From: an uncultured Flavihumibacter sp.
GTDB taxonomy: Bacteria; Bacteroidota; Bacteroidia; Chitinophagales; Chitinophagaceae
Reading direction: 5' to 3'
NCBI GenBank assembly: GCA_902168105.1
Contig: CABHOY010000075.1
Span: forward strand, 248,001 to 312,000
DNA length: 64,000 nt
Shown: positions 7,912-16,474 of the stretch, in pieces
How the letters are laid out: each line of letters begins with the position of its first letter
Position numbering within the stretch: position 1 is the first letter of the stretch
Made by a program: the position numbers and the translations under genes
The notes under the pieces: model-generated
The model's input: the letters and a program-made list of their open reading frames with translations, nothing else
Database searches by the model: none
Told to the model about the DNA's origin: nothing

Positions 7912-8543
7912 AAATAAAGGTCTGCGGTATTACTCGGAAAGAAGACCTGCAACAACTGGTGAATTACCAGGTTAATTATGCCGGCTTTATATTCTATGAA
8001 AAGTCGCCGCGCTTTGCGGGACAGAAAATAGATGCCCGTACCGTCCGCGAAATAGAAGGTATTCAAAAAGTAGGTGTGTTTGTAAACGCACCACTTGAGC
8101 AGGTGCAGCGTATCATTACCGATTATGGTCTGGATATGGTGCAGTTACATGGTGATGAGACGCCGGAATACTGCGCAGCTATACGGAAGAGCGTACCGGT
8201 AATAAAAGCTTTTCGTGTCGGAGAGAACGTGGACTGGTCAGCGCTGCTTTCGGCTTACCTGCCAGTGACAGATTATTTCCTGTTCGATACAGAAGCTGGT
8301 AAGGAATACGGCGGTACCGGTAAACGGTTTAACTGGGAATTGTTGCAGAATTATCCTTATACACATCCGTTTTACCTCAGTGGCGGTATAGGGTTAGAAG
8401 AAACGCCTGAATTGCTACAGATAAAATTACCGGCGCTGTTTGCGGTAGATGTGAACAGCAAGTTTGAGATACAGCCCGGTGTGAAGAACATGGAAAAGGT
8501 GCGGTTATTTACAGATCAGATTCAATCAACTTATTTAAAATAG
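7908..8543 (+). CDS. trpF: Phosphoribosylanthranilate isomerase
   Basis: Catalyses the Amadori rearrangement of N-phosphoribosylanthranilate before the TrpC step. The 211-residue barrel starts MKIKVCGITRKEDL, where Cys7 is the catalytic base position of the family. It also has YAGFIFYEKSPRF, VGVFVNA, VQLHGDETPEYC and a phosphate-binding segment LSGGIGLEET. It overlaps trpC by four bases and lies seven bases before trpB. Confidence 0.95.
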   Translation: MKIKVCGITRKEDLQQLVNYQVNYAGFIFYEKSPRFAGQKIDARTVREIEGIQKVGVFVNAPLEQVQRIITDYGLDMVQLHGDETPEYCAAIRKSVPVIKAFRVGENVDWSALLSAYLPVTDYFLFDTEAGKEYGGTGKRFNWELLQNYPYTHPFYLSGGIGLEETPELLQIKLPALFAVDVNSKFEIQPGVKNMEKVRLFTDQIQSTYLK

Positions 8544-8550
8544 TCATAGC

Positions 8551-9777
8551 ATGAAGATTGCGGAAAATACGTTCGGCTCTAAGTATCATGTAGATGAAAA
8601 AGGCTTTTACGGCAGATTTGGCGGCGCTTACATCCCGGAGATGTTATATCCGAATGTGGATGAGTTGCAACGCAATTACCTGGCAATACTGCGTGAACCT
8701 GCATTCCAGGAGGAGTTTGACCAGCTGCTGCGAGATTATGTAGGTCGTCCGTCCCCTTTATACTTTGCAAAACGTTTATCTGAAAAATATAACGCAAAGA
8801 TCTATCTCAAACGTGAAGATCTGAACCACACAGGAGCGCATAAGGTGAATAATACGATCGGTCAGATCCTGTTGGCAAAACGCCTGGGCAAGACGCGTAT
8901 CATCGCTGAAACCGGCGCGGGGCAACACGGTGTGGCCACCGCTACAGTGTGTGCGTTGATGGGACTGGAGTGTGTGGTATATATGGGTAGCATCGATATT
9001 AAACGTCAGGCGCCGAATGTAGCGCGTATGAAAATGCTGGGAGCGACCGTAGTACCTGCCACCAGTGGCAGCCAGACCCTGAAGGACGCCTGTAATGAGG
9101 CTATCCGCGACTGGATCAATAACCCTGTTGACACCCACTATATCCTGGGTACGGCAGCAGGCCCGCATCCTTACCCTGACATGGTGACCCGCTTTCAGTC
9201 TGTGATCAGTGAAGAGATCAAAAAACAGTTACTCGAAAAGACAGGCCGCGAAAATCCTGATTATGTAATGGCGTGTATCGGTGGGGGTAGCAATGCAGCA
9301 GGTGCTTATTATCACTTCCTGGACGAACCTGATGTGAAGCTGATCGCCGTGGAAGCAGGGGGTAAAGGTGTGCATTCTGGTCATTCAGCAGCAACTACAC
9401 AACTAGGTAAGCTGGGTATCATCCATGCAAGTAAGACCTTGCTGATGCAAACGGAAGACGGACAGATCACTGAACCATATTCTATCTCTGCAGGTCTGGA
9501 TTATCCTGGTATTGGTCCATTGCATGCGCATCTCTATGAAACAGGACGTGCGACTTTCCTGAATGCTACAGATGATGAGGCCTTGCAGGCGGCATATGAA
9601 CTGACACGCCTGGAAGGTATCATCCCCGCACTGGAATCATCTCATGCACTGGCTAAATTGGGTCAGGTGGCATTTAAGCCGGATGATGTAGTGGTAGTAT
9701 GTTTGAGTGGACGCGGTGATAAAGACATGGAGACTTATATCCGTAATTTGCCCGGTAATACTGGCGGTAACGTATAA
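8551..9777 (+). CDS. trpB: Tryptophan synthase beta chain
   Basis: The PLP-dependent subunit that condenses indole with serine. The 408-residue protein is the normal TrpB1 type. Features include GRFGGAYIPE near the start, LKREDLNHTGAHKVNN with the PLP Lys98, ETGAGQHGVATA, IGGGSNAAG (PLP phosphate loop), and GLDYPGIGP, which matches the TrpA-interacting form. trpA follows after nine bases, as expected for the alpha2-beta2 complex. Confidence 0.97.
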   Translation: MKIAENTFGSKYHVDEKGFYGRFGGAYIPEMLYPNVDELQRNYLAILREPAFQEEFDQLLRDYVGRPSPLYFAKRLSEKYNAKIYLKREDLNHTGAHKVNNTIGQILLAKRLGKTRIIAETGAGQHGVATATVCALMGLECVVYMGSIDIKRQAPNVARMKMLGATVVPATSGSQTLKDACNEAIRDWINNPVDTHYILGTAAGPHPYPDMVTRFQSVISEEIKKQLLEKTGRENPDYVMACIGGGSNAAGAYYHFLDEPDVKLIAVEAGGKGVHSGHSAATTQLGKLGIIHASKTLLMQTEDGQITEPYSISAGLDYPGIGPLHAHLYETGRATFLNATDDEALQAAYELTRLEGIIPALESSHALAKLGQVAFKPDDVVVVCLSGRGDKDMETYIRNLPGNTGGNV

Positions 9778-9786
9778 ATATATTTT

Positions 9787-10557
9787 ATGAGCAATCGTAT
9801 AGATCAATTATTTGCCGGCAAAAGAACAGGAGTCCTGAATATTTATTGCACAGCAGGATATCCGGAGCTAAATGATACACTGCCTGTCATGAAAGCATTA
9901 CAGCAATATGGTGCAGATATTATCGAATTGGGAATGCCGTTTTCTGATCCGCTGGCTGATGGTCCTGTGATCCAGGATAGCAGCAACAGGGCCATCAGGA
10001 ATGGCATGAGCTTAAAAGTATTGTTTGAACAGCTGAAGAATTTCCGCGAGCAGATACATGTGCCTGTCTTGTTGATGGGATATTTGAATCCGGTGTTGTT
10101 GTACGGTATTGAGAACTTCTGTAAGAAATGTGCGGAAGTAGGTGTGGATGGTGTGATATTGCCCGACCTGCCGATGGATGAATATGAATCGGAATACAAA
10201 CAGGTGTTTGAGCAATATGGTCTGCACCTGGTATTCCTGGTCACTCCTGAAACCAGTGAAGAACGGATCCGTAAAATAGATAGTCTGAGCAGAGGATTTA
10301 TATATGCGGTGTCTTCTTCCTCTACAACAGGCAAGGACAAGGACATGGGCAATCAGCAGGTTTATTTCGAAAGACTGCAGTCATTGCAGCTGAAGAATCC
10401 CGTACTGATCGGGTTTGGTATCAAAGATAAAGCTACCTTTGATGCCGCTACTACTCATAGTAACGGTGGCGTGATAGGTACGGCCTTTATTCGGGCTCTC
10501 GAGAATGCAACTAACCTGGATACAGCAATACAACAGTTTGTTGCTGGCGTAAAATAG
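9787..10557 (+). CDS. trpA: Tryptophan synthase alpha chain
   Basis: Cleaves indoleglycerol phosphate to indole and glyceraldehyde phosphate and passes indole to TrpB. The 256-residue TIM barrel has YCTAGYPELNDT, the catalytic-Glu segment IIELGMPFSDPLADGPVIQ, LMGYLNPVLLYG, GVILPDLPMDE with the second catalytic Asp, and VIGTAFIRAL. It is the last trp gene. hisH starts 13 bases later without a visible terminator, so the second his block is probably co-transcribed with trp. Confidence 0.96.
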   Translation: MSNRIDQLFAGKRTGVLNIYCTAGYPELNDTLPVMKALQQYGADIIELGMPFSDPLADGPVIQDSSNRAIRNGMSLKVLFEQLKNFREQIHVPVLLMGYLNPVLLYGIENFCKKCAEVGVDGVILPDLPMDEYESEYKQVFEQYGLHLVFLVTPETSEERIRKIDSLSRGFIYAVSSSSTTGKDKDMGNQQVYFERLQSLQLKNPVLIGFGIKDKATFDAATTHSNGGVIGTAFIRALENATNLDTAIQQFVAGVK

Positions 10558-10570
10558 ACAAGAAAAGTAT

Positions 10571-11164
10571 ATGAAAACGGTCATCATAAAGTACAATGCC
10601 GGTAATATCCGTTCTGTGATGTTCGCACTGGACCGGCTGGGCGTGGAAGGAGTGGTAACAGACGATCCTGAAGCAATCAAGGCGGCCGATAAAGTGATCT
10701 TCCCCGGTGTGGGAGAGGCTAGTTCCGCCATGCGTTATTTGCAGGAAAGAAAGCTCGACCAGCTGATCACCAGTCTGAAACAGCCGGTGCTGGGTATTTG
10801 CCTGGGCATGCAGCTAATGTGTAAACACTCCGAAGAGAACGATACCAATTGCCTCGGCATTTTTGATACGGAAGTAAAACGTTTCCAGTCGCCGGTGGAT
10901 AATCTGCTGAAGATACCACAGATAGGCTGGAACAACGTGACGGGATTGTACAGCACGATGTTCGAACATGTGCCGGAGAATTCTTACATGTACTTTGTAC
11001 ATAGCTACTATGCGGCGTTGAGCCCGTATACTGTGGCTACAGCCAACTATGTGATCAACTACAGTGCTGCATTACAGAAAGACAATTTCTATGCGGTACA
11101 GTTCCACCCGGAGAAATCTGCGGGAGAGGGACAGAAGATCCTTGAGAATTTTCTGAAGTTATAA
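10571..11164 (+). CDS. hisH: Imidazole glycerol phosphate synthase, glutaminase subunit
   Basis: The amidotransferase partner of HisF. It hydrolyses glutamine and channels ammonia to the HisF cyclase. The 197-residue protein has YNAGNIRSV, FPGVGEASSAM, the nucleophile elbow GICLGMQLM with Cys77, and QFHPEKSAGEG with the catalytic His-Glu pair. It follows trpA by 13 bases and precedes the hisA fusion by six. Its partner hisF is two genes downstream. Confidence 0.96.
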   Translation: MKTVIIKYNAGNIRSVMFALDRLGVEGVVTDDPEAIKAADKVIFPGVGEASSAMRYLQERKLDQLITSLKQPVLGICLGMQLMCKHSEENDTNCLGIFDTEVKRFQSPVDNLLKIPQIGWNNVTGLYSTMFEHVPENSYMYFVHSYYAALSPYTVATANYVINYSAALQKDNFYAVQFHPEKSAGEGQKILENFLKL

Positions 11165-11170
11165 AGGACT

Positions 11171-12325
11171 ATGCAGCCAATACAGATAAGAAGAGTCAAT
11201 ACAGAAGACATATTAGAATTGCGCAGGGATGTGTTATATCCTGATGCAACGCCTGAGGCAATGCGTCTGGAACATGATGACGACAGTCTGCATTTCGGCC
11301 TGTTTGAAGATACAAGACTGAGGGGCGTGGTAACATTGGTACCCGGAAAACAATCTGCGCAGTTCCGTAAACTGGCAGTCCATCAGGATAGTCAGGGCAA
11401 AGGATATGGCAGCCTGCTGATGCAGTATATAGAAGATTTTTGCAGGAAGGAGCATATTGCATTTTTATGGTGTAATGCCCGTAATACAGCAGAAGGATTT
11501 TATACAAAACGGGGTTATGAATTCTGGGGAGATCATTTTACAAAAGATAATATCGTTTTCTGCAAGATGAAATTGCAACTTGATAAAGCAACCGGGAATG
11601 GATTTACCATCATCCCTGCTATTGACATTATAGATGGTAAATGTGTACGTCTCACACAAGGTGATTACGAACAGAAGAAAGTTTACAATGAACATCCGCT
11701 GGAGGTAGCCAAAGCTTTTGAAAGCATTGGCGTACGCCGTTTACACCTGGTAGACCTGGATGGAGCAAAGAAAGGCGCCGTAGTGAACTGGAAGGTGCTG
11801 GAAGCAATTGCAGGTAAAACTAACCTGGTAATAGATTTCGGCGGCGGTATCAAAACAGAAGATGATCTTCGTATTGTATATGAAAATGGTGCAGAACTGG
11901 CGACCATCGGTAGTATAGCGGTGAAGGACCCCGAGTTGTTCTCAGGCTGGGTGAAGAAGTATGGCGCTGGAAAGATCTTCCTGGGCGCGGATGTGAAAGA
12001 GGAAAAGATCGCAGTAGGCGGATGGTTGGAAACCACAGATCTTTCTGTGTTCGATTTCCTTGAAGGGAATATAAAGCAAGGGGTGAAACATATCTTCTGT
12101 ACAGACATCGCCAAAGATGGATTGTTACAAGGACCTTCTATTGATTTATACAAAAAGATCCTGGAACGCTTTCCACAGATCGACTTTATTGCCAGTGGTG
12201 GTGTAAGTACGATGGCAGATGTACATGCACTGGCAGAAGCCGGTTGCAGCGGTGTGATCGTCGGGAAAGCAATTTACGAGGAAAGGATCAGTATGGAGGA
12301 ACTGGGAGCATTCCTGAAAAATTAG
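11171..12325 (+). CDS. hisA: GNAT acetyltransferase-HisA fusion (ProFAR isomerase)
   Basis: A 384-residue protein with two domains in one uninterrupted frame. Residues about 1-137 are a GNAT-type N-acetyltransferase, with FRKLAVHQDSQGKGYGS (acetyl-CoA loop, QGKGYG at 75-80) and AEGFYTKRGYEFWG. Residues about 144-384 are a complete HisA barrel that starts FTIIPAIDIIDGKCVRL, with catalytic Asp151, VDLDGAK, DFGGGIK, TDIAKDGLLQGPS and ASGGVS. HisA isomerises ProFAR to PRFAR. The ATG at 11567 could start a stand-alone HisA with a ten-residue tail, so two products cannot be excluded. The substrate of the acetyltransferase is unknown. It may simply have been an operon gene fused in frame. Confidence 0.93.
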   Translation: MQPIQIRRVNTEDILELRRDVLYPDATPEAMRLEHDDDSLHFGLFEDTRLRGVVTLVPGKQSAQFRKLAVHQDSQGKGYGSLLMQYIEDFCRKEHIAFLWCNARNTAEGFYTKRGYEFWGDHFTKDNIVFCKMKLQLDKATGNGFTIIPAIDIIDGKCVRLTQGDYEQKKVYNEHPLEVAKAFESIGVRRLHLVDLDGAKKGAVVNWKVLEAIAGKTNLVIDFGGGIKTEDDLRIVYENGAELATIGSIAVKDPELFSGWVKKYGAGKIFLGADVKEEKIAVGGWLETTDLSVFDFLEGNIKQGVKHIFCTDIAKDGLLQGPSIDLYKKILERFPQIDFIASGGVSTMADVHALAEAGCSGVIVGKAIYEERISMEELGAFLKN

Positions 12326-12380
12326 GACCTGATTCCAGCTGTATTGTATTTCCAATTCTTAATTCCTAATTATTCAAATC

Positions 12381-13136
12381 ATGTTGACAAAACGTATCAT
12401 TCCCTGTCTCGATATAAAAGATGGCCGCACAGTAAAGGGTGTGAACTTTGAAAATATACGCGATGCCGGTGATCCGATCGAACTGGGTGCTTTATATGCA
12501 GAAAAAGGAGCGGACGAACTGGTATTCCTGGATATCACTGCTACGAATGAGCGCAGAAAGACCTTGTCTGAATTGGTAACGCGCATAGCAAAACATGTGA
12601 ATATCCCGTTCACTGTGGGTGGTGGTATTTCATCTGTTGAAGATGTGAATGTTTTACTGCAGTCAGGAGCGGACAAAATATCGGTTAATACCTCTGCTTT
12701 TAAACGTCCGGAGCTGGTAGACGAACTGGCGCGTGAGTTTGGCAGTCAGTGTGTGGTGCTGGCCATCGATACCCGTTTTGAAGATGGCGATTGGTATGTA
12801 TATCTGAATGGCGGTCGCGTGAAAACCGAGATCAAAGCTTATGACTGGGCAAAGGAAGCGGTTCAGCGCGGGGCAGGGGAGATCCTGCTGACCTCTATGA
12901 ACAATGACGGTACTAAACAGGGATTTGCTTTGGACATTACCGGAAAACTGTCACAGAACCTGAATGTGCCTGTGATCGCATCTGGCGGGGCCGGTACAAT
13001 GGAGCATTTCATGGATGTGTTTGAGAATGCCCAGGCAGATGCTGCATTGGCCGCAAGTATTTTTCATTATAAAGAGATTGAGATCCAGGCATTAAAAACT
13101 TACCTGTACCAGAGAGGCGTAAACATCAGGTTCTGA
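12381..13136 (+). CDS. hisF: Imidazole glycerol phosphate synthase, cyclase subunit
   Basis: Uses ammonia from HisH to convert PRFAR to imidazole glycerol phosphate and AICAR. The 251-residue barrel begins MLTKRIIPCLDIKDGRTVKG with the catalytic Asp11 and has LVFLDITATNERR, VGGGISSVEDV, KISVNTSA, VVLAIDTR, LLTSMNNDGTKQGF (second catalytic Asp) and VIASGGAG. All catalytic positions are intact. It lies 55 bases after the hisA fusion. Confidence 0.97.
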   Translation: MLTKRIIPCLDIKDGRTVKGVNFENIRDAGDPIELGALYAEKGADELVFLDITATNERRKTLSELVTRIAKHVNIPFTVGGGISSVEDVNVLLQSGADKISVNTSAFKRPELVDELAREFGSQCVVLAIDTRFEDGDWYVYLNGGRVKTEIKAYDWAKEAVQRGAGEILLTSMNNDGTKQGFALDITGKLSQNLNVPVIASGGAGTMEHFMDVFENAQADAALAASIFHYKEIEIQALKTYLYQRGVNIRF

Positions 13137-13194
13137 GAAAACCACTAATTTTACCGGCCAGACGGTATTTTTACTAAAAAAAAGTAACCACTGC

Positions 13195-13803
13195 ATGTAC
13201 AATAACAAACAGATAAATTTCCAGAAATGCGCGGATGGCCTGGTGCCAGCCATAGTACAGGATTCAGCTACCCTGAAAGTCCTGATGCTGGGCTACATGA
13301 ATCAGGAAGCGCTGGACAAGACCCTGCAGGAAGGCAAGGTGACCTTTTTCAGCCGTTCCAAACAGCGCCTGTGGACAAAAGGAGAGGAAAGCGGTAATTT
13401 CCTGACACTGCAGGAGATCAGGGTGGATTGCGACAGCGATACTTTGCTGATCAAGGCCATTCCGGCTGGTGTAGTATGCCATACAGGGGCAGATACCTGC
13501 TGGGAAGAACATAATGTAAGCAATGATTTTCTGGGAAAGCTGGAAAGCATTATTACAGAAAGAAAAAATAATCCATCAGAAAGCTCATATACATCCAAAC
13601 TTTTTGCAAAAGGAATTAATAAGATTGCGCAGAAAGTAGGGGAAGAAGCGGTGGAAGTCGTTATAGAAGCAAAGGATGATAATGAGGAACTGTTTCTGAA
13701 CGAATCGGCGGACCTGCTTTTTCATTATCTGGTGTTACTCAATGCGAAAGGCTACCAGCTATCCGATGTATTGGCCGTTCTGAAGAAAAGGCACGATAAA
13801 TAA
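13195..13803 (+). CDS. hisI: Bifunctional phosphoribosyl-AMP cyclohydrolase / phosphoribosyl-ATP pyrophosphatase
   Basis: A HisIE fusion of 202 residues carrying the second and third steps of histidine synthesis. The N-terminal cyclohydrolase has MLGYMNQEALDKTL, FFSRSKQRLWTKGE, VDCDSDTLL and CHTGADTCW, which hold the zinc and magnesium ligands. The C-terminal MazG-like pyrophosphatase has GINKIAQKVGEEAVEVVIEAK and NESADLLFHYLVLL. It ends the second his block. hisG is not in the window and probably lies upstream of hisD. Confidence 0.95.
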   Translation: MYNNKQINFQKCADGLVPAIVQDSATLKVLMLGYMNQEALDKTLQEGKVTFFSRSKQRLWTKGEESGNFLTLQEIRVDCDSDTLLIKAIPAGVVCHTGADTCWEEHNVSNDFLGKLESIITERKNNPSESSYTSKLFAKGINKIAQKVGEEAVEVVIEAKDDNEELFLNESADLLFHYLVLLNAKGYQLSDVLAVLKKRHDK

Positions 13804-13827
13804 CAGTTATTTTCTATATTAGTAGGG

Positions 13828-14913
13828 ATGAAACAACTTGTTACCGGCACCCTTGCGGTGCTTTTGTCATGTACAGTCTATGCCCAGCAGAAGGTATCCG
13901 GCACATTGACGGGTGCTGAAGGCAAAAAGCTCTATCTGTACTCTGATGATGATAATAGTCCGAAGGATTCAATATCCGTGAAGGGAGGCAAATTCTCGTT
14001 TAATGTACCTGAATCCAAAGGACCGTCTATTTACGCTGTGATCCTGGAAGGGGTACAGAACCCTTTGCTGTTTATAACTGGCAAAGAATCAGTACAGTAC
14101 ACTCTGAATGCAAATAGTTTTCCGATTGCTACCGCTGTAAAGGGAAATGAGGAGAACAAAAGTATGCAGGCTTATCAGAAGACGTTTCTGGCCTTGATCG
14201 AACGCGCCCAGGTCCTGAATGTGGAAGCGGCGAAAATAGCCGGTGATGATGAAGCAGGCAAAAATGCCTTCCGCGCGAAAGCCTCGCTGTTTAATGAAGA
14301 CGTAGTGACGACCGGCAGGGATTTTATAAAAGCTCATCCTAAACAGGTGGCTAGTCTGTGGATATTGGTGAATGAATTACGCGGCCGCCTGGAGCCGGAC
14401 GAGTTTGAGAAGATCTTTAATTCGCTGGATCAGCCGTTGAAGGAATCCAAATATGGATTAGCTGCTGCTAAATACCTGCGTAGTGTGAAAGGTGAGACTG
14501 ATGGAGGTGAAGCAAGTGATTTTACCCAGGAAGATATCAATGGCCGGCAGGTCAAGCTGTCTTCCTTCCGTGGAAAATATGTGCTGATCGATTTCTGGGC
14601 CAGCTGGTGTGGTCCTTGTCGTGCAGAAAATCCAAACGTTGTGAAGGCTTTTGAGCGCTTTAAAGGCAAGAACTTCACTATCCTGGGGGTTTCCCTTGAT
14701 CAGAACAAAGATCGCTGGATTGGGGCTGTAAAGCAAGATAATCTGCAATGGACCCAGGTGTCCGATCTGAAGGGATGGGGAAATGAAGTAGCGCAGTTAT
14801 ACCGTGTGAGCGCTATTCCGGCCAACTTCCTGGTCGATCCGCAAGGGAAGATCATTGCCCGCAACCTGCGCGGCAGCGCATTGGAAGCCAAACTGGAACA
14901 AATATTAAAATAA
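13828..14913 (+). CDS. TlpA-like thioredoxin with N-terminal DUF4369-like domain (paralogue 1)
   Basis: A secreted thiol-disulfide protein of 361 residues with a signal peptide ending near VYAQ at 17-20. Residues about 22-110 form a beta-rich DUF4369-like domain, followed by a helical linker and an AhpC/TSA-thioredoxin domain from about 228. The active-site motif is DFWASWCGPCRAENPN with CGPC at 261-264, and a cis-Pro segment SAIPANFLVDPQG follows. Such proteins are abundant in Bacteroidetes periplasms and probably act as reductants of exported proteins or heme-maturation factors. It starts 24 bases after hisIE, perhaps by read-through, and is closed by a strong hairpin. The substrate is unknown. 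Confidence 0.9.
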   Translation: MKQLVTGTLAVLLSCTVYAQQKVSGTLTGAEGKKLYLYSDDDNSPKDSISVKGGKFSFNVPESKGPSIYAVILEGVQNPLLFITGKESVQYTLNANSFPIATAVKGNEENKSMQAYQKTFLALIERAQVLNVEAAKIAGDDEAGKNAFRAKASLFNEDVVTTGRDFIKAHPKQVASLWILVNELRGRLEPDEFEKIFNSLDQPLKESKYGLAAAKYLRSVKGETDGGEASDFTQEDINGRQVKLSSFRGKYVLIDFWASWCGPCRAENPNVVKAFERFKGKNFTILGVSLDQNKDRWIGAVKQDNLQWTQVSDLKGWGNEVAQLYRVSAIPANFLVDPQGKIIARNLRGSALEAKLEQILK

Positions 14914-14922
14914 TTTACTTGC

Positions 14923-14950
14923 CGGCCTCGTACCTACACGAGGCCGCTTC
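14923..14950 (+). terminator. Intrinsic terminator after the first TlpA-like gene
   Basis: CGGCCTCGT (14923-14931) pairs perfectly with ACGAGGCCG (14938-14946) across a six-base loop and is followed by CTTCTTTTA. It lies ten bases after the stop codon and probably ends the trp-his-tlpA transcript. Confidence 0.8.
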
Positions 14951-15042
14951 TTTTATAGTCACCTCCCTCACCGTTTATCACAAACAGGTTGATTTTCCTG
15001 CCGGGATATGTGAATTTCGTTATTCTTAAATAATCTAAATCA

Positions 15043-16197
15043 ATGAAGTCCGTAATGATGGCCGTGGCGTTTTTTGCGCCTATGGTCCTGTTGGCGCAGG
15101 AAAAATGGAAGGGTGAGCAATCATTTAAAATAGAGGGAACTGTTACTACATTACAGAAGCCAGCAAAGGTGTATCTGAATATCAGGCGTTGTGGTGATAA
15201 CAAACTGGATAGCACGGATGTAAAGGATGGTAAATTTACTTTTTCCGGTGTTCTGGCGGAACCGACTATCGCCAATCTGCTGCTGAAAGTACAGGAACCA
15301 CCTGTTCAGACAGATAGCCAGGAGATTACCGAGACAAAGAAAAGGGACCTGCTTACGCTGTTCCTGGATAAGGGAGATATCACGATCACTACTGAGGACT
15401 CTATCAGTAAAGCTATTGTAAAAGGATCCGTCGCCAATAATGATTATATCCGTTTAAACGGGCAGCTGAAAGATGTGAACAGCCGCCTGGATGAACTGGA
15501 AAAGCAATATCGTCAGTTGTATATGGCTGAAGACGAAGAGGGTATGAGAAAGCTGGAGCCCCAGTTTGATGAACTGGCTGCACAGCAAAAGCAGATCATG
15601 GGAGATTATCTGCGGAATAATCCTAATTCGCCCATTGCACTGTACGTGTTAAATAAGTATGCAGATTATGAGATCAACCTGGCCGAAATAGAACCCATAT
15701 TTAACAGGCTGGGAAAACATATACGTAGTACCCCTTCAGGAAAGGACTTCGCCGAAGGACTGGAGGCAGCAAAAAAAACAGCAGTGGGACAACCTGCTAT
15801 AGATTTTGCACAACCGGATGCTGAAGGTAAAAATATAAGCCTGGCAGCCTATAAAGGTAAATACCTGTTAATAGGTTTCTGGGCCAGCTGGTGTGGTCCC
15901 TGCCGAGCAGAGAACCCGAATGTACTGAAGGCTTACAGCCGTTTTCGTGATAAAGGATTTGATATACTGTCCGTTTCCCTGGACGAAAAACGGGAAAAAT
16001 GGCTGGCAGCGATCCAGGCGGATAATCTGCTATGGACACAGGTGTCTGATCTGAAAGGCTGGAAAAATGAGGTAGCGGAGAAATATGGTATCCGCGCCAT
16101 TCCTCAAAACCTGCTGATCGATCCTAAGGGGAATATCATAGCAAAGAACCTTCGCGGTGATGCCCTGGAAAAGAAACTGGAAGAGGTCCTGAAATAA
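15043..16197 (+). CDS. TlpA-like thioredoxin with N-terminal DUF4369-like domain (paralogue 2)
   Basis: A second secreted thioredoxin of 384 residues with the same layout as its upstream neighbour: signal peptide (cleavage near LLAQ), DUF4369-like domain, a charged coiled-coil-prone linker at about 140-190, and a thioredoxin domain with GFWASWCGPCRAENPN (CGPC at 284-287) and AIPQNLLIDPKGN. The last ~130 residues of the two proteins are very similar, while the N-terminal halves have diverged. This points to tandem duplication followed by specialisation. A terminator separates the genes, so they are transcribed independently. Confidence 0.9.
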   Translation: MKSVMMAVAFFAPMVLLAQEKWKGEQSFKIEGTVTTLQKPAKVYLNIRRCGDNKLDSTDVKDGKFTFSGVLAEPTIANLLLKVQEPPVQTDSQEITETKKRDLLTLFLDKGDITITTEDSISKAIVKGSVANNDYIRLNGQLKDVNSRLDELEKQYRQLYMAEDEEGMRKLEPQFDELAAQQKQIMGDYLRNNPNSPIALYVLNKYADYEINLAEIEPIFNRLGKHIRSTPSGKDFAEGLEAAKKTAVGQPAIDFAQPDAEGKNISLAAYKGKYLLIGFWASWCGPCRAENPNVLKAYSRFRDKGFDILSVSLDEKREKWLAAIQADNLLWTQVSDLKGWKNEVAEKYGIRAIPQNLLIDPKGNIIAKNLRGDALEKKLEEVLK

Positions 16198-16263
16198 GAA
16201 CGCAGGCAGTTACCAGCTTTAGACATAACAATACGCAATAAACAAAACACAAATAAACAAAAC

Positions 16264-16320
16264 GCGATAGGACTCTGTGAGGAGTCGCTTGTTTGTAGCC
16301 CCGGGTTACGAACCCGGGGG
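16264..16320. repeat. REP-like pair of palindromes
   Basis: GACTC and GAGTC form a small hairpin at 16271-16286, followed at once by a GC-rich perfect palindrome: CCCCGGGTT (16299-16307), loop ACG, AACCCGGGG (16311-16319). There is no T-tract. The GC-rich inverted sequence in an AT-rich intergenic region resembles the REP-type palindromes common in Bacteroidetes genomes, but a genome search would be needed to show dispersion. It may also slow transcription leaving the upstream gene. Confidence 0.5.
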
Positions 16321-16410
16321 CGCAAAAATGCAGAGCGTCATTTAAAATAAATACGAATCAACATAGAAAAGAAAAACATCTGTTAAAAGGCCGGTGTTTT
16401 TCTTTTTTTA

Positions 16411-16441
16411 TTTGTTTATTTACGAAATGTTCGTAGATTTA
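16411..16441 (+). promoter_or_regulatory. Promoter of the blaI-blaR-like operon
   Basis: TTTG at 16411-16414, a 19-base spacer and TAGATTTA at 16434-16441 (7 of 8 to TANNTTTG) form a good Bacteroidetes promoter. The -7 element overlaps the two operator palindromes, so bound repressor would block it. Confidence 0.6.
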
Positions 16442-16454
16442 CGAAACAATCGTA
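16421..16454. promoter_or_regulatory. Two BlaI-type operator palindromes
   Basis: TACGAAATGTTCGTA (16421-16435) and TACGAAACAATCGTA (16440-16454) are 15 bp inverted repeats with the same outer TACGA..TCGTA half-sites. Their centres are 19 bases apart, just under two helical turns. They flank and overlap the -7 element of the promoter and lie directly ahead of a BlaI/MecI-family gene, so autoregulation is very likely. Confidence 0.75.
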
Positions 16455-16474
16455 GATGGTTGTCTCTAAAACAA

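Noticed and set aside
13150..13175. Hairpin TACCG..CGGTA between hisF and hisIE as a terminator
   Set aside because: The stem is only five base pairs, and splitting the his block here has no other support.
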